Both the position numbers and the translations under genes were made by a program. From CAYVXE01 sp964455375 (GTDB taxonomy: Bacteria; Zhuqueibacterota; Zhuqueibacteria; Oceanimicrobiales; Oceanimicrobiaceae), in the NCBI GenBank assembly GCA_964455375.1, contig CAYVXE010000014.1, positions 1-58,905 on the forward strand: a stretch of DNA of 58,905 nt. Reading direction: 5' to 3'. Shown here piece after piece: positions 44,306 to 53,953 of this stretch (positions are counted from its first letter, which is position 1; each line of letters begins with the position of its first letter). A model generated the notes under the pieces. It was not told the DNA's origin. It did no database searches and saw nothing but the letters and a program-made list of their open reading frames with translations.

Positions 44306-45879
44306 AGAACTTTTTCTGATTTCCTATGTAATGGAATATTAAAATAAAACATGCTGCCACAATCGTTTCCGGATTCAAAACCAATTTGTCCGTCATGCAT
44401 AGCAATTAACCTTTTCGATAAACTCAGTCCCAGACCGATACCGCCATAAAACCTCGTATTGGAACCGTCACCCTGCCGGAATTCCTGAAAGATCATTTCC
44501 TTGATATCTGTGCTTACCCCAATTCCGGTATCCTTCACAAAAAACTGAATTTTACGACTTAACCGCCTGGCGCCGATTGTAATTTTACCTTCAGAGGTAA
44601 ATTTCACCGCATTTCCGGCCAAATGCACAAACACCTGATACAATCTTTGAAAATCAGCATAGATAGGCGTTAAATCAGCATCGGCAACTTTTTCCACAAC
44701 CAATTTTTTCTGTTGTGCAATGGGCCGAATGGTGCCAATCGTGGCTTCAATTAAGTCCTGCGGCGAACAATATGCGCATGTTAGTTCCAATTGATTACTT
44801 TTTATCTTAGACCAATCCAGGATTTCCTGAAGCATCGTTAATAAATTCGATGCACAACCTTTTATATTCTCTAAGGCCGTTATCTGCTCTTTTTTTAGCT
44901 GCCCGTAAATGGCGTCCAATAGTAAATCCGTATACCCGATGATTCCATTAATAGGCGTACGAAACTCGTGGCTGATATTGGAAACAAACTCCGATTGAAT
45001 TCTTGTTCTTTCCTCGAGTTTCATGTTTTTCTTCTGAATTTCCACGTTTAGTCGATGAATGTACGCTTCTCGTTTCTCCAAAAGTTTTTGCGCTTTTTTT
45101 CTTTCTCGAATATCTCTGGCAACCCCTTCAAATCCAATGAGTTTTTTATCTTTTAAAATAGGAGAAACGGTTAGTTCCACAGGAATAATTTTATTGTATT
45201 TTGTCTTTATCTCTATTTCGAATTTTCGATCCCATTTCAACACACGACCCTTTCTGAGTTTTTCGCGAAACATCTTTTTGCCGGTCTGTAAGAGAATACC
45301 ATTAATTGATTTGCCCAGCAATTCTCTACGGTTATAACCTGTAAGATTTTCAGCCTTGCGATTCAAATACACAAACACACCGTTTTTGTCATGAAAATAA
45401 ATAGCATCATTCGCATTTTCCAAAAGATCATAATACAGTGTAGAATGCTCGTTTAATTGCTCTGAATGTTTCATTTCACGAAGCGCATTAACTAACTGCT
45501 CGGAAAGAACTTCAAGCATTTTATTCGATTTGATGATGACAGACTTAGCGCCGCGTCGTCGCGCCTTTACAGTAATTTTGTTTTCATCTGTTTCGGAAAT
45601 TATGATGAAAGGACAGTATTCCCCAGCAGGAAAAGCTTCATCCAAAAGATCAAGGGCTGGCATATCCGGCAAATCGATATCAAGAAGGAGAAGATCGCAG
45701 TGCTGTTCAGACAACAATTTTACCGCTTCACCCCCCGTTTTAACCCACAGTATCTCACTATGATTCGTATTTTTATGCAGCCAGCGATACATAAGTTCGC
45801 CATAGTAAGCGTCATCCTCGACTAACAGGATGCGCGGGTTTAGAATTTTAGACTCTTTTTCCTTGAGTACAATGCTCAT
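44302..45879 (-). CDS. hybrid REC-PAS histidine kinase
   Basis: A 525-residue soluble kinase with an N-terminal receiver (phospho-Asp about 67 in 'LLLLDIDLPDM'), a PAS domain (about 145-265), a HisKA domain with 'FVSNISHEFRTPINGIIGYTDLLLD' and a HATPase domain ('AGNAVKFTSEGKITIGA', 'DTGIGV', 'GGIGLGLSLSKRLIAMHDG'). It follows the REC-DHp gene by 10 bp and overlaps the next kinase by 4 bp. The N-terminal receiver suggests it takes input from another kinase in the cluster. Confidence 0.92.
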   Translation of the reverse strand: MSIVLKEKESKILNPRILLVEDDAYYGELMYRWLHKNTNHSEILWVKTGGEAVKLLSEQHCDLLLLDIDLPDMPALDLLDEAFPAGEYCPFIIISETDENKITVKARRRGAKSVIIKSNKMLEVLSEQLVNALREMKHSEQLNEHSTLYYDLLENANDAIYFHDKNGVFVYLNRKAENLTGYNRRELLGKSINGILLQTGKKMFREKLRKGRVLKWDRKFEIEIKTKYNKIIPVELTVSPILKDKKLIGFEGVARDIRERKKAQKLLEKREAYIHRLNVEIQKKNMKLEERTRIQSEFVSNISHEFRTPINGIIGYTDLLLDAIYGQLKKEQITALENIKGCASNLLTMLQEILDWSKIKSNQLELTCAYCSPQDLIEATIGTIRPIAQQKKLVVEKVADADLTPIYADFQRLYQVFVHLAGNAVKFTSEGKITIGARRLSRKIQFFVKDTGIGVSTDIKEMIFQEFRQGDGSNTRFYGGIGLGLSLSKRLIAMHDGQIGFESGNDCGSMFYFNIPLHRKSEKVL

Positions 45880-45889
45880 CTATTATTCA

Positions 45890-46504
45890 TTAATTTTCAA
45901 AACCGAGTTTTTTGTGTATTAACCTGCCGCTGTTATAAATAGCAGTCAGTCCGGTTTTTTGTCGCTCACTTATTTCCCCGTCCAAACCTTCCAAAATCAT
46001 TTTAGAGACCCCAACGATTGAACGGGCAAGAATACCACAATCAGTTCTAACCGCGGCCCCATCAGGTTCAGTATCTACTTTGACATCAGATTGTTCATTT
46101 TTACACGGAGCTTGCAGGCGGCTTAACTGAATAATATTCTCAACAACACATTTGAGTTCACGATGCCCAAAAGGTTTGGTTAAATAGGCTTTGAGCCCCC
46201 GACTGTAGAGTTCTGTTAGTTTTGCCGGGTCTTCTTCCCAGGCAGTTAAGATGATCAATGGGATATGCAGTATTTCTGAATACATGGCATTCCCGGAAAC
46301 CATTTTAATAAACTCGCTTCCCTTCATATCCGTCAGCAGATAATCCAGAATGACAATATCGGGTTTCACCTCAAGCATTTTAACCAAGCCTTCATGGCCG
46401 TTCTTAGCCGATAAAAAGCGATAACCGGCTTTTTTAAAAATTTGTTCCCCGATGGAAATCATATCGGAATCATCGTCGATAAGAAGAATGCTTGCTTTTG
46501 CCAT
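45890..46504 (-). CDS. response regulator with a C-terminal degenerate DHp (HisKA-like) domain
   Basis: A 204-residue protein with a receiver (about 1-125; phospho-Asp54 in 'IVILDYLLTDMKG', Lys in 'YLTKPFGH') and a C-terminal stretch (about 152-200) that lines up without gaps with a HisKA dimerisation domain: 'SIVGVSKMILEGLDGEISERQKTGLTAIYNSGRLI'. The catalytic histidine position is Thr154, and no ATPase domain follows. It is therefore probably a non-catalytic dimerisation or docking module. The receiver is closely similar to that of the kinase at 42383-44305, indicating duplication. Confidence 0.8.
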   Translation of the reverse strand: MAKASILLIDDDSDMISIGEQIFKKAGYRFLSAKNGHEGLVKMLEVKPDIVILDYLLTDMKGSEFIKMVSGNAMYSEILHIPLIILTAWEEDPAKLTELYSRGLKAYLTKPFGHRELKCVVENIIQLSRLQAPCKNEQSDVKVDTEPDGAAVRTDCGILARSIVGVSKMILEGLDGEISERQKTGLTAIYNSGRLIHKKLGFEN

Positions 46505-46517
46505 AAGATCAACCTGC

Positions 46518-47999
46518 CTAAACTAACATTTGCTCCTTTTCCTGAGCTTCTACGACAAGTCCTGCTTTTGGTAAACTAAATGTAAAGGTAGAGCCTTCAC
46601 CGAGTTTACTTTTGACAAATATCTGACCGCCGTGTATTTCCACAATTTCCTTTACTAACGCGAGACCAAGTCCGGAACCCATAACATCCCGGACGTTTTC
46701 ATTGTCTGTAATCCGATAAAATTTTTCGAAGATGTGAGGTAAAGACTGTTCTGAAATTCCAAATCCTGTGTCTTTAACCTCTACTGTAAGGTTTTCATTA
46801 TCTTCATAAATTTTAAAAAAAACATCAGCTTTTTCAGGACTGTATTTCACGGCATTTGAAAATAGATTCAAAACCACCTGTTCAATCATATCCCTATCAG
46901 CCGGAATGAGACTCACTGCTTGCGGCGCCTCAAAATGCCATTTGATTTGTTTTTTATCCGCCAATTGGGAATTAAAATCCAATACCTTTTCCACCAGCAT
47001 CTTCATATCCACCGGCGTTTTTCGTACCTGACTTTTTCCCGCTTCAATTTTTGATATGTCAAGGAATTTATTGATCAATTCGCTTAACCGATTGGATTCC
47101 TTCATAATGATGGTGGCGTATTCTTCAGACTGGTCACGAGTAACGTCGGAATCCAGCAACAGCTCACTAAACCCGGATATGCAGGTTAACGGGGAACGCA
47201 GTTCGTGCGCGACCATCGAAACCAATTCTGTCTTCAGTTGATCGATTTCCTTCTCCCGGGTGATGTCCCGTAAAATGGTAACAATTCCGATTAGTTTGCT
47301 TTTATCATTAACAATACGGGCGGCTCTCGCCTGCAAAACAACCTGTTGCCAGCCATCTTTGCTTTCAATGCCAAACTCAATATTTCCCGGGTTGATATCA
47401 CTTTCCAATGCAGTCTGCTCGATAAATTGAGTCAAGTTTTTATTTTTTACAAACTTGTCGATGGGCTGTCCAACCGTTTGCTGGCCCACCGCTCCAAACC
47501 ATTTTTCAGCTACAAAATTAATCAACAAAATGCGGTTCTTCCGATCCGTGACAACTACGCCATCCGCAATATTTTTTAAGATCGTTTCTGTTTTATTTTT
47601 TTCGTTGATTATTTTATTGAGATTCATCTCATCGAGCCGGCGCAGTTCCGTTACCATATAGTTGAAAATACGGGCAAGACGACCAATTTCATCTTCCGAT
47701 TCAACCGGAACTTTGCGTGAAAAATTTCCTCGTGCGATTTCGGTAGCGCTTTGTATGAAATGCGTGATGGGGGAACTTACCGACTTACTGAAATAGAATG
47801 CTGCAAATGCGGAAAGCACCACAGCCAAAAAGATGAGACCGTAAAACATTAAAGGGATATTTTGGCCGCCCGGCTGGTAACCATTTCTGTTGAAGTACAA
47901 AAAGTAGATTGCCGATACCCAAATCGGGATTACCGCTGAAAAAAAAATCAACACAAACAATTTTTTGAATAGCGAATTACTGAAAAACGTCGTTTTCAT
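46518..47999 (-). CDS. membrane histidine kinase, HAMP-PAS-HisKA-HATPase (PhoR/WalK-like)
   Basis: A 493-residue sensor kinase. The ATG at 47999, with a GAGGG ribosome-binding site, is preferred to the TTG at 48020. Two membrane helices flank a very short external loop, a HAMP domain follows, then one PAS domain, a HisKA with the phospho-histidine in 'SMVAHELRSPLTCISGFSELLLD', and a HATPase domain ('LNLFSNAVKYSPEKAD', 'DTGFGISE', 'GSGLGLALVKEIVEIHGG'). The small external loop suggests sensing in the membrane or cytoplasm. It lies between the GGDEF regulator and the REC-DHp gene and is the only membrane kinase of the cluster. Confidence 0.93.
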   Translation of the reverse strand: MKTTFFSNSLFKKLFVLIFFSAVIPIWVSAIYFLYFNRNGYQPGGQNIPLMFYGLIFLAVVLSAFAAFYFSKSVSSPITHFIQSATEIARGNFSRKVPVESEDEIGRLARIFNYMVTELRRLDEMNLNKIINEKNKTETILKNIADGVVVTDRKNRILLINFVAEKWFGAVGQQTVGQPIDKFVKNKNLTQFIEQTALESDINPGNIEFGIESKDGWQQVVLQARAARIVNDKSKLIGIVTILRDITREKEIDQLKTELVSMVAHELRSPLTCISGFSELLLDSDVTRDQSEEYATIIMKESNRLSELINKFLDISKIEAGKSQVRKTPVDMKMLVEKVLDFNSQLADKKQIKWHFEAPQAVSLIPADRDMIEQVVLNLFSNAVKYSPEKADVFFKIYEDNENLTVEVKDTGFGISEQSLPHIFEKFYRITDNENVRDVMGSGLGLALVKEIVEIHGGQIFVKSKLGEGSTFTFSLPKAGLVVEAQEKEQMLV

Positions 48000-48009
48000 G
48001 AAGCCCTCA

Positions 48010-48960
48010 TCACGATTCAAAAAAAATCAGATTTCTACCAGCCTGTTTGGCTAAATACAATCGTTCATCTGCCACTTTCACCAGTCCGTCAAAATCCTTT
48101 TCATCTTCCGGGAATGTCGCTACCCCCGTACTGATGGTTATTTTACCATTCGGCTGTTTTTCTTCATAAGCAAAGTGATGTTCCTCTACAAGTCGGCGTA
48201 TTTTCTCGGCTACAAATCTTGCTGATTCTTTATTGGTCTCCATTAAGACCAAAGCAAATTCCTCACCACCATAGCGTGCCGCAAGGTCAATCTTGCGAAC
48301 ATTGCTCTTTAACAATTCGGCCAATTCCTTTAAAATCACATCGCCGGCGGGGTGTCCGTTCGTATCGTTATAATGTTTAAAGTAATCAATGTCGAGCATT
48401 ATGAGCGACACATTTATGTTGTGTCTTTGGGCACGGTTCAATTCCATAAGCAACTGTTCTTTAAAATGCCGGTAATTATACAATCCCGTCAAACCATCTG
48501 TAATTGCCTGCTGCCGCAACAGTTCCTTCGCTTCCTCTAACTCGTCAACCTTTTCATTTAACTGATCATTTAAGTCTTTAATCCGCAAAAGCGAGCGCAC
48601 TCTGGCAAAAAGTTCCATTTTATTGAAAGGTTTGCATAAATAATCATCCGCGCCGGAATCCATTCCTTTGACTTTATCCTTTATTTCATTTAAGGCTGTA
48701 ACCATAATGACCGGCGTAAATTTTGTAACATTATCCGACTTTAATATTTTGCAAACCCCAAACCCGTCTAATAATGGCATCATCACATCAAGCAAAACAA
48801 GATCAGGTTTTTCGCAGCGAACTTGTTCCACTGCTTCTTTACCGTTGGCCGCTGAAATGACATCATAGCCTTCTGCCGTGAGGTAGGTCACTAAAAGTTG
48901 AACATTTACAGGAACATCGTCGACAACTAATATTTTTCTTTTTTTCTGATTAGCTTTCAT
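48010..48960 (-). CDS. PleD-like response regulator with GGDEF diguanylate cyclase domain
   Basis: A 316-residue REC-GGDEF protein that should make cyclic-di-GMP when phosphorylated. The phospho-aspartate is Asp58 in 'LVLLDVMMPLLDG', the active-site motif is intact (GGEEF, 231-235), and an RxxD inhibitory site (RKID, 222-225) lies five residues before it, so product inhibition is expected. It is the first gene of the minus-strand signalling run. Confidence 0.95.
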   Translation of the reverse strand: MKANQKKRKILVVDDVPVNVQLLVTYLTAEGYDVISAANGKEAVEQVRCEKPDLVLLDVMMPLLDGFGVCKILKSDNVTKFTPVIMVTALNEIKDKVKGMDSGADDYLCKPFNKMELFARVRSLLRIKDLNDQLNEKVDELEEAKELLRQQAITDGLTGLYNYRHFKEQLLMELNRAQRHNINVSLIMLDIDYFKHYNDTNGHPAGDVILKELAELLKSNVRKIDLAARYGGEEFALVLMETNKESARFVAEKIRRLVEEHHFAYEEKQPNGKITISTGVATFPEDEKDFDGLVKVADERLYLAKQAGRNLIFFES

Positions 48961-48972
48961 CCGAATATATCA

Positions 48973-49001
48973 ATTATATCTTCCTTAGAACCATGTTGCA
49001 A
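48973..49001 (-). promoter_or_regulatory. possible sigma-70 promoter of the GGDEF regulator
   Basis: On the minus strand TTGCAA (48996-49001) and TATAAT (48973-48978) have 17-bp spacing. The predicted start is only about 6 nt before the ATG, implying a nearly leaderless message or a chance match. Confidence 0.4.
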
Positions 49002-49313
49002 AAAAATCGACCTTTTCCATGAATTTTTATCAAATGTCGGCGGGATACGCATCATTCGAAAATCTTGATATCTTAAATGGACTTAAGGGAAGAACCATGA
49101 ATGCCCAAAATAATTTCACACATTAGATTATAAAAGTGGTCAAATTCCGGTCAGTTTCGGTTTAAAAATACAATTATAATGTACAAGTGTCAAGAGTTAA
49201 TTCCACAAACATGATTAAAGTTAGTTAACATTTTTTAAACGTATTAAAGTTTTTAAAGCTTGCAATGACAAGCTTTGTCCTGCCTTATCACACACACTTT
49301 GAACCATAAAAAA

Positions 49314-49341
49314 AGCCCTGAAAAATTGTTTTTCAAGGGCT
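49314..49341 (-). terminator. rho-independent terminator after the propeller gene
   Basis: AGCCCTGAAAAA pairs with TTTTTCAAGGGCT (one bulge), and a U run follows on the minus strand. It lies about 25 bp past the stop codon of the propeller gene. On the plus strand a shorter U tract also follows. Confidence 0.75.
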
Positions 49342-49364
49342 TTTTAATGAAACTCGGGTTACTC

Positions 49365-51269
49365 TTACCGCAATAACGTCAAACGCTTTGTAAGGTTGCG
49401 GTTCCCTGCTTTGAGTTCATATAGATAGACGCCGCTCGCCACTTGCTGCCCGGCCTGATTTTTGCCATCCCATATCGTCGAATGATTTCCGGATGCAAAC
49501 GCCCCATTCACAAGACGTCTGATTAACTGCCCTTTTAAATTGTACACATTTATTTTCACATGTGACGATCTGGAAAGCGTGAAATCTATACGCGTTTCCG
49601 GGTTAAACGGATTGGGATAGTTTTGGGACAACGTAAAATCCAGTGGTCCGGTTTCCCTGTTTGCGGCAACAGACGTTGGAATTTCCGGAGCACTGTTTAC
49701 GGCAACCACCGCGTCCAGGTCGAAATCACCGTTAAACGCCCCCTCCTGTTTTAATGTGCCGATGTCGGTTAATTTCACAAATCGTGCGTAAGGCAGTCCC
49801 ACACCTGCCAGGTCAAATGAATCGCCTCCGGACAGGGTCGGGTCGGTTGGGTGCTGATTATCTTTCATGGGCGTGACTCCGGCAAAACCCGCAAACGTTG
49901 TCGTGTCCCACGGAAATTCAACGAAGCTCACACCGTCCATGCTCACAGCGACCAATGCCGCTTCGATAAACGGTTTATTATTATCAAACGAATTGAGAAA
50001 GACATTCTCAAAGACAGTAAAGTCGACCCCTTCCCCATCGACGATCACATTGTCCGAAAATTCCAGCACAATTTCGCCACCTGTACCCAAAGAAAGAATT
50101 TCCTGCGGTTTGGAACTGGGGTTAAATTCAGACAATCCCGGATCCGGATCCGGCGGGCCCAACACATTTTCCGGGAAAAAATTCTCACCAAACCCGGCAC
50201 CTTCTCCAGGCGTAAATGAAACAACAGCATCACTCCAGGGGTCGGAATCACGAATCTCTTCTAAAACAGCAATGTCCTGAGCGCCATCACCAAAACCAAA
50301 TCTGTTCTGCACAGATCCGTCACCGGCGTCTAACAATTGCACAGCGTCATCGGAAAAATTATTGACGTACAAGTCACCGGTTCGGCCATCGAAAAATAGA
50401 TTCATGGCGCCGTTGCCGACTAAAATTGGATTAGACGCATCATTCAGTACGGAAGCGGCGAAAACATCAAACGCATAAATGAAGCCATTCGTACCGTCAC
50501 CGAAGTCGGGAAGATAGGCAATGCCACTTGTTGTGATTTGAATATCGCCGGGACTGCCGCCGATATCCACCGTATCCACAACCAGCGGCGTAAAATCCGC
50601 ATCTGCAAATGGATTAATCACGGCAATCCTGCCACTGATATCAGCAAAATTTCCGGTACAGACCACATAAATGTTGCCATCCGGCCCAACAGCGAGGTCC
50701 TGCGGATTGGCGGGCACTGCAAGCGTTTTGGTCACTTCATCGGTACGAATATCGATGACGGAAATCGTTGACGGATTGTAGTCAGGAAAATTTCCCGTAT
50801 TCGCCACATAAGCGCTGTTATTCACCACCAAAAGTCCTTCCGGACCTTCGCCAACCGGAATGGTGTTTACAGAATCTCCTGTGGCCAGATCGACCACCGT
50901 AACACTGTTCGCAAGCAGGTTTGTTACATACGCTTTATCTGTTCCCACAAATGCCATATCCCAGGGATTGCTGCCATCGGTCAATGCGATGGTTTGCACA
51001 ACGTCATCTGTCTTGCCATCGATGACTGTAATTCCGGGTGGTACGGAATTGACCACATAAATGAATCCGCCGTAGGTATGAATTCTATTTGGCACACTCC
51101 CCACAGTGACGATATTATTGGTGATTTCCTGCGTTTCCAGATTCATTTTCGAAACAGTTCGACCGAGCCCGTTTAGCACGTACAACGTTCTTGGAACATC
51201 CTGTGCGTAAATCGTTTGAGTCGCAAGCAGCGTTAACAGAACAAAACAGAAAGCGCTAACCTTTTTCAT
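49365..51269 (-). CDS. YVTN beta-propeller surface protein with T9SS C-terminal domain (BtuG-like candidate)
   Basis: A 634-residue secreted protein. The signal peptide (about 1-22) is followed by seven-bladed-type YVTN/YncE repeats (about 25-335; units such as 'VDLATGDSVNTIPVGEGPEGLLV'), a second domain (about 340-555; 'FTPGEGAGFGENFFPENVLGPPD' and 'GGEIVLEFSDNVIVDGEGVDFTVFEN'), and a C-terminal T9SS sorting module ('LSQNYPNPFNPETRIDFTL' to the end). In Bacteroides the related propeller BtuG is a surface lipoprotein that captures B12 for BtuB. Here a TonB receptor under a cobalamin riboswitch is the next gene upstream, so a BtuG-like role is a reasonable inference. The ribosome-binding site is GGAGG. 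Confidence 0.8.
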   Translation of the reverse strand: MKKVSAFCFVLLTLLATQTIYAQDVPRTLYVLNGLGRTVSKMNLETQEITNNIVTVGSVPNRIHTYGGFIYVVNSVPPGITVIDGKTDDVVQTIALTDGSNPWDMAFVGTDKAYVTNLLANSVTVVDLATGDSVNTIPVGEGPEGLLVVNNSAYVANTGNFPDYNPSTISVIDIRTDEVTKTLAVPANPQDLAVGPDGNIYVVCTGNFADISGRIAVINPFADADFTPLVVDTVDIGGSPGDIQITTSGIAYLPDFGDGTNGFIYAFDVFAASVLNDASNPILVGNGAMNLFFDGRTGDLYVNNFSDDAVQLLDAGDGSVQNRFGFGDGAQDIAVLEEIRDSDPWSDAVVSFTPGEGAGFGENFFPENVLGPPDPDPGLSEFNPSSKPQEILSLGTGGEIVLEFSDNVIVDGEGVDFTVFENVFLNSFDNNKPFIEAALVAVSMDGVSFVEFPWDTTTFAGFAGVTPMKDNQHPTDPTLSGGDSFDLAGVGLPYARFVKLTDIGTLKQEGAFNGDFDLDAVVAVNSAPEIPTSVAANRETGPLDFTLSQNYPNPFNPETRIDFTLSRSSHVKINVYNLKGQLIRRLVNGAFASGNHSTIWDGKNQAGQQVASGVYLYELKAGNRNLTKRLTLLR

Positions 51270-51670
51270 CTTTCCCTCCTTACTGAATAAATTTAAGAAT
51301 GATTTTATAGTGATTTATGTACGACAACTCAAAGCCGTGTTTTACCATTTCGGGCTGAGGCCCACGCTACAGACTTGACTTTTATCTTGTCACTTAGAGC
51401 ACAGCAGCAGGATTCGAAAAATCCGAATCATGTCCTCCTCTTCTGCGACAACTCCGCTTTGAGACTCTCCCTATTTAGTGCTTAACTGAAAACACAACAA
51501 TCCAACGATAATACGAAACTGTCCCCAAAGCGCCCTCCTTCACCTTGAGCGGAGTCGAAAGGTGACATAAGAACTGTAAAATCAATTGCTTAGACTGCGC
51601 TCAGCATGAAGAGCATGAGTCGATCAGGGACTCTTGTTGCGGCCTCTGAACAGTTTTCGTTAAACACGAC
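51270..51670. other. intergenic region with degenerate repeats
   Basis: No gene was seen. The 401 bp contain a dispersed-repeat fragment at 51544-51612. The part close to 51270-51290 holds the ribosome-binding site of the propeller gene. No strong promoter was recognised, so the propeller gene could be read through from the TonB-receptor gene. Confidence 0.5.
51544..51612. repeat. dispersed hairpin repeat fragment
   Basis: CTTGAGCGGAGTCGAAAG faces TTAGACTGCGCTCAGCATG as an imperfect inverted repeat. GACTGCGCTCAGCATGAAGA repeats the sequence at 17105-17124 with three substitutions. This is the second copy of the element seen at 17026-17155. Confidence 0.5.
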
Positions 51671-53881
51671 TTAGTAACTCAATTCCACACCCACACGCCA
51701 GGTACGTCCCGGCATGGGACCACCCTCGACAATTTCATATCGTTGTGAAAAAAGATTAAACGCGGAAACCTTTGTGGTCATTTGCAGTTTCTTCAACTTT
51801 TGCATAAAAGAAACCGTCAGATCATCCACAGAATAAGACGGCAGGTGAACCGTATTTGCCGGAGTGACAAATCGCTCACCTGTGATTCTTTTTTGATACT
51901 GAACAAAGAGATTTCTCACCTTTATTTGCACACCAAGCTTGCTGGTATGTTTTGGCCGATAGGTAAGCCTTTTGTCATTGGTGGTGCGCCTGCCGCTACG
52001 GTCACGGGCGTCCAAAATGACATGGCTGACGGTTAAGCGCAGATGATCGTCGCAAAGCGTCCAGTGCAAACCCAGGTCTAATCCGGAGAGCAGAGCATCG
52101 GTGTTAAACGGCTGCCAGGTGGCAAATGACCCCAATTCCCACTGAATCAGATTTTTGATGCTGTTTCGAAAATAACTCGCCGTCGTTTCCAACCACCCCG
52201 TAATCGGAAGACCGAGTTTCAGACCGGTCGTAAAATTCCGGCTTTTTTCCGGCTGTAAATCGGCATTTCCCCGCACGCGAAAATCCTGAAAAAACAAATC
52301 CGCAAACGTCGGTTCACGAAACGACCGGTCCCAGGTCGTCTGCCAGCTAATGGCCCATCTTGTTTTCCGGGACAGCAATAAACCGATTTGCGGGCTGACC
52401 TGATGATCCCTCCGGGCGATGGCCTGATTGCTGAAATGGAAATAATCCACGCGCAAGGATGTCGTGAGACGCACATCGGTGAGAAAGGATGGCACAGGCA
52501 ACATAAAGGCGTGCGACACGCCAAAATCCGCACTGACATTATTTGTTTTACGAATAGCACCATCCGTCCCCGCTGCGAGGTCTTTATCCTGAAAATCATC
52601 GAACTTCAAACCAAGTTGCATATTAAGCGGCTGCCGATTTCGCCATCGAATTTCCGATTCGAATGAACCCTGGTAAGAGACAATTGCATACGATGTGTGA
52701 TAAGGCGGCACCGAACGAAAACGTAGTGGCACCCGGGGCGGCGGAGTATTTAAAAACTCAGACCGGTTCGAATAGCGGGATAATTGAATTTTATGCGACC
52801 GGTTTTTATTCTTGAACGCGTAATGTCCATTTAAAATAAACCGTTTTGTATCTGCATCTGCATACGGCGTCCAGCCGAAAACCAGTCCGGGTAATCCGCG
52901 CTGCGAATGGAAATAGGAGGTCTGAAATTGAATGGCATGCCGAGTGCCTGACCAGCGCAATTTTCCAAACACATTCTGTGACGTAAAATCTGCGTTTATC
53001 CGTTTTTCGGAAACCTGCGTGCCGTCAAGCTGTTCATAAACATAAGGATAATCACTGTTTTCAGTTAAGAAATCCGCATTGACCCAAAAATCGAGATGAT
53101 TGATTTCGCCGGATACAGAGGGCTGAATGCCGTAGCGGCCGTATGCACCGCGCTTTAAATGCAACTGCGTTTTGTTAATCACTTGCTTGCGGGATAAAAT
53201 CTCGATGACACCGCCCAGCGAACCGTTGCCAAACCGGCTTCCGCCTCCACCCTTGGAAACCCGAATTTCTCCCACATTGGATAGTGGAATTTGATTTAGA
53301 TCCACATCCCCGATGAGTGGATCATTCAAAGAAACGCCATCCAACAACACCAGCACCTGGTTAGAACGGCTGCCGTGAATAGACGCCCGCGCTTTCCCTG
53401 AACCACCGCCATCCTGCAAAATCTCCACGCCCGGTACGTTGCGCAGTATTTCTCCCACGGTTTCTGCGTGACTCTTTTGAATGTCTTCGGCAGTCATAAT
53501 TTCGCTGAATACATCCTGCGGTTTGTTTGCTTTCACGACAATTTCACGCAACCGAATAACCATCGGCAGAAGACGAAAGTGAACCGTTACCCGACTTTCT
53601 TTGCTCACCACGACATCTTTGCGGGTTTGACTTTGAAAACCCAAATAACCGGCTTGAACATCATACTCACCGGCAAACAAATTTTCGATGGCAAAATACC
53701 CGTTCTCATTGGTGCTCGCACCAACCGCCGTTCCCACAACTACCACATTCGCACCGTCTAAAGGCATGCCATTCCAGTCAACCACGTATCCGTCAATTTT
53801 GACGATGGATTGAGCATGCAGACGCGGCGCAATGAGCCCTGAAATAAAATAAAATGACAGTAAAAAAGCATGGATTTTCAT
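51671..53881 (-). CDS. TonB-dependent outer-membrane receptor, probably for cobalamin (BtuB-like)
   Basis: A 736-residue receptor. Start ATG 53881 gives a signal peptide ending 'PRLHAQS'; the open frame to 54004 only crosses the riboswitch terminator. A carboxypeptidase-regulatory-like domain (about 25-115, as in SusC-type receptors) precedes the plug ('TVGEILRNVPGVEILQDGGGSGKA', 'QVLVLLDGVSLNDPL'), then a long beta-barrel with a terminal tyrosine. The cobalamin riboswitch upstream strongly suggests that the ligand is B12 or a corrinoid. Confidence 0.9.
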   Translation of the reverse strand: MKIHAFLLSFYFISGLIAPRLHAQSIVKIDGYVVDWNGMPLDGANVVVVGTAVGASTNENGYFAIENLFAGEYDVQAGYLGFQSQTRKDVVVSKESRVTVHFRLLPMVIRLREIVVKANKPQDVFSEIMTAEDIQKSHAETVGEILRNVPGVEILQDGGGSGKARASIHGSRSNQVLVLLDGVSLNDPLIGDVDLNQIPLSNVGEIRVSKGGGGSRFGNGSLGGVIEILSRKQVINKTQLHLKRGAYGRYGIQPSVSGEINHLDFWVNADFLTENSDYPYVYEQLDGTQVSEKRINADFTSQNVFGKLRWSGTRHAIQFQTSYFHSQRGLPGLVFGWTPYADADTKRFILNGHYAFKNKNRSHKIQLSRYSNRSEFLNTPPPRVPLRFRSVPPYHTSYAIVSYQGSFESEIRWRNRQPLNMQLGLKFDDFQDKDLAAGTDGAIRKTNNVSADFGVSHAFMLPVPSFLTDVRLTTSLRVDYFHFSNQAIARRDHQVSPQIGLLLSRKTRWAISWQTTWDRSFREPTFADLFFQDFRVRGNADLQPEKSRNFTTGLKLGLPITGWLETTASYFRNSIKNLIQWELGSFATWQPFNTDALLSGLDLGLHWTLCDDHLRLTVSHVILDARDRSGRRTTNDKRLTYRPKHTSKLGVQIKVRNLFVQYQKRITGERFVTPANTVHLPSYSVDDLTVSFMQKLKKLQMTTKVSAFNLFSQRYEIVEGGPMPGRTWRVGVELSY

Positions 53882-53953
53882 CGCATAATCCCGATACGAA
53901 TTTGAAAATATCATTGGGCGGAAAACTGGATTTTGAGAAGGGTTCGAAGACAT

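Larger units (their letters stand above)
48961..49364. other. intergenic region between the signalling run and the B12 module
   Basis: No gene was found. A possible sigma-70 promoter for the GGDEF gene (48973-49001) and a terminator for the propeller gene (49314-49341) lie here. The middle (about 49020-49290) is AT-rich without clear repeats or ORFs. Confidence 0.6.

Noticed and set aside
48983..49020. A sigma-54-like site before the GGDEF gene
   Set aside because: The GG-to-GC distance is 11 nt and the -24 box lacks TGG, so a sigma-70-type match was preferred.
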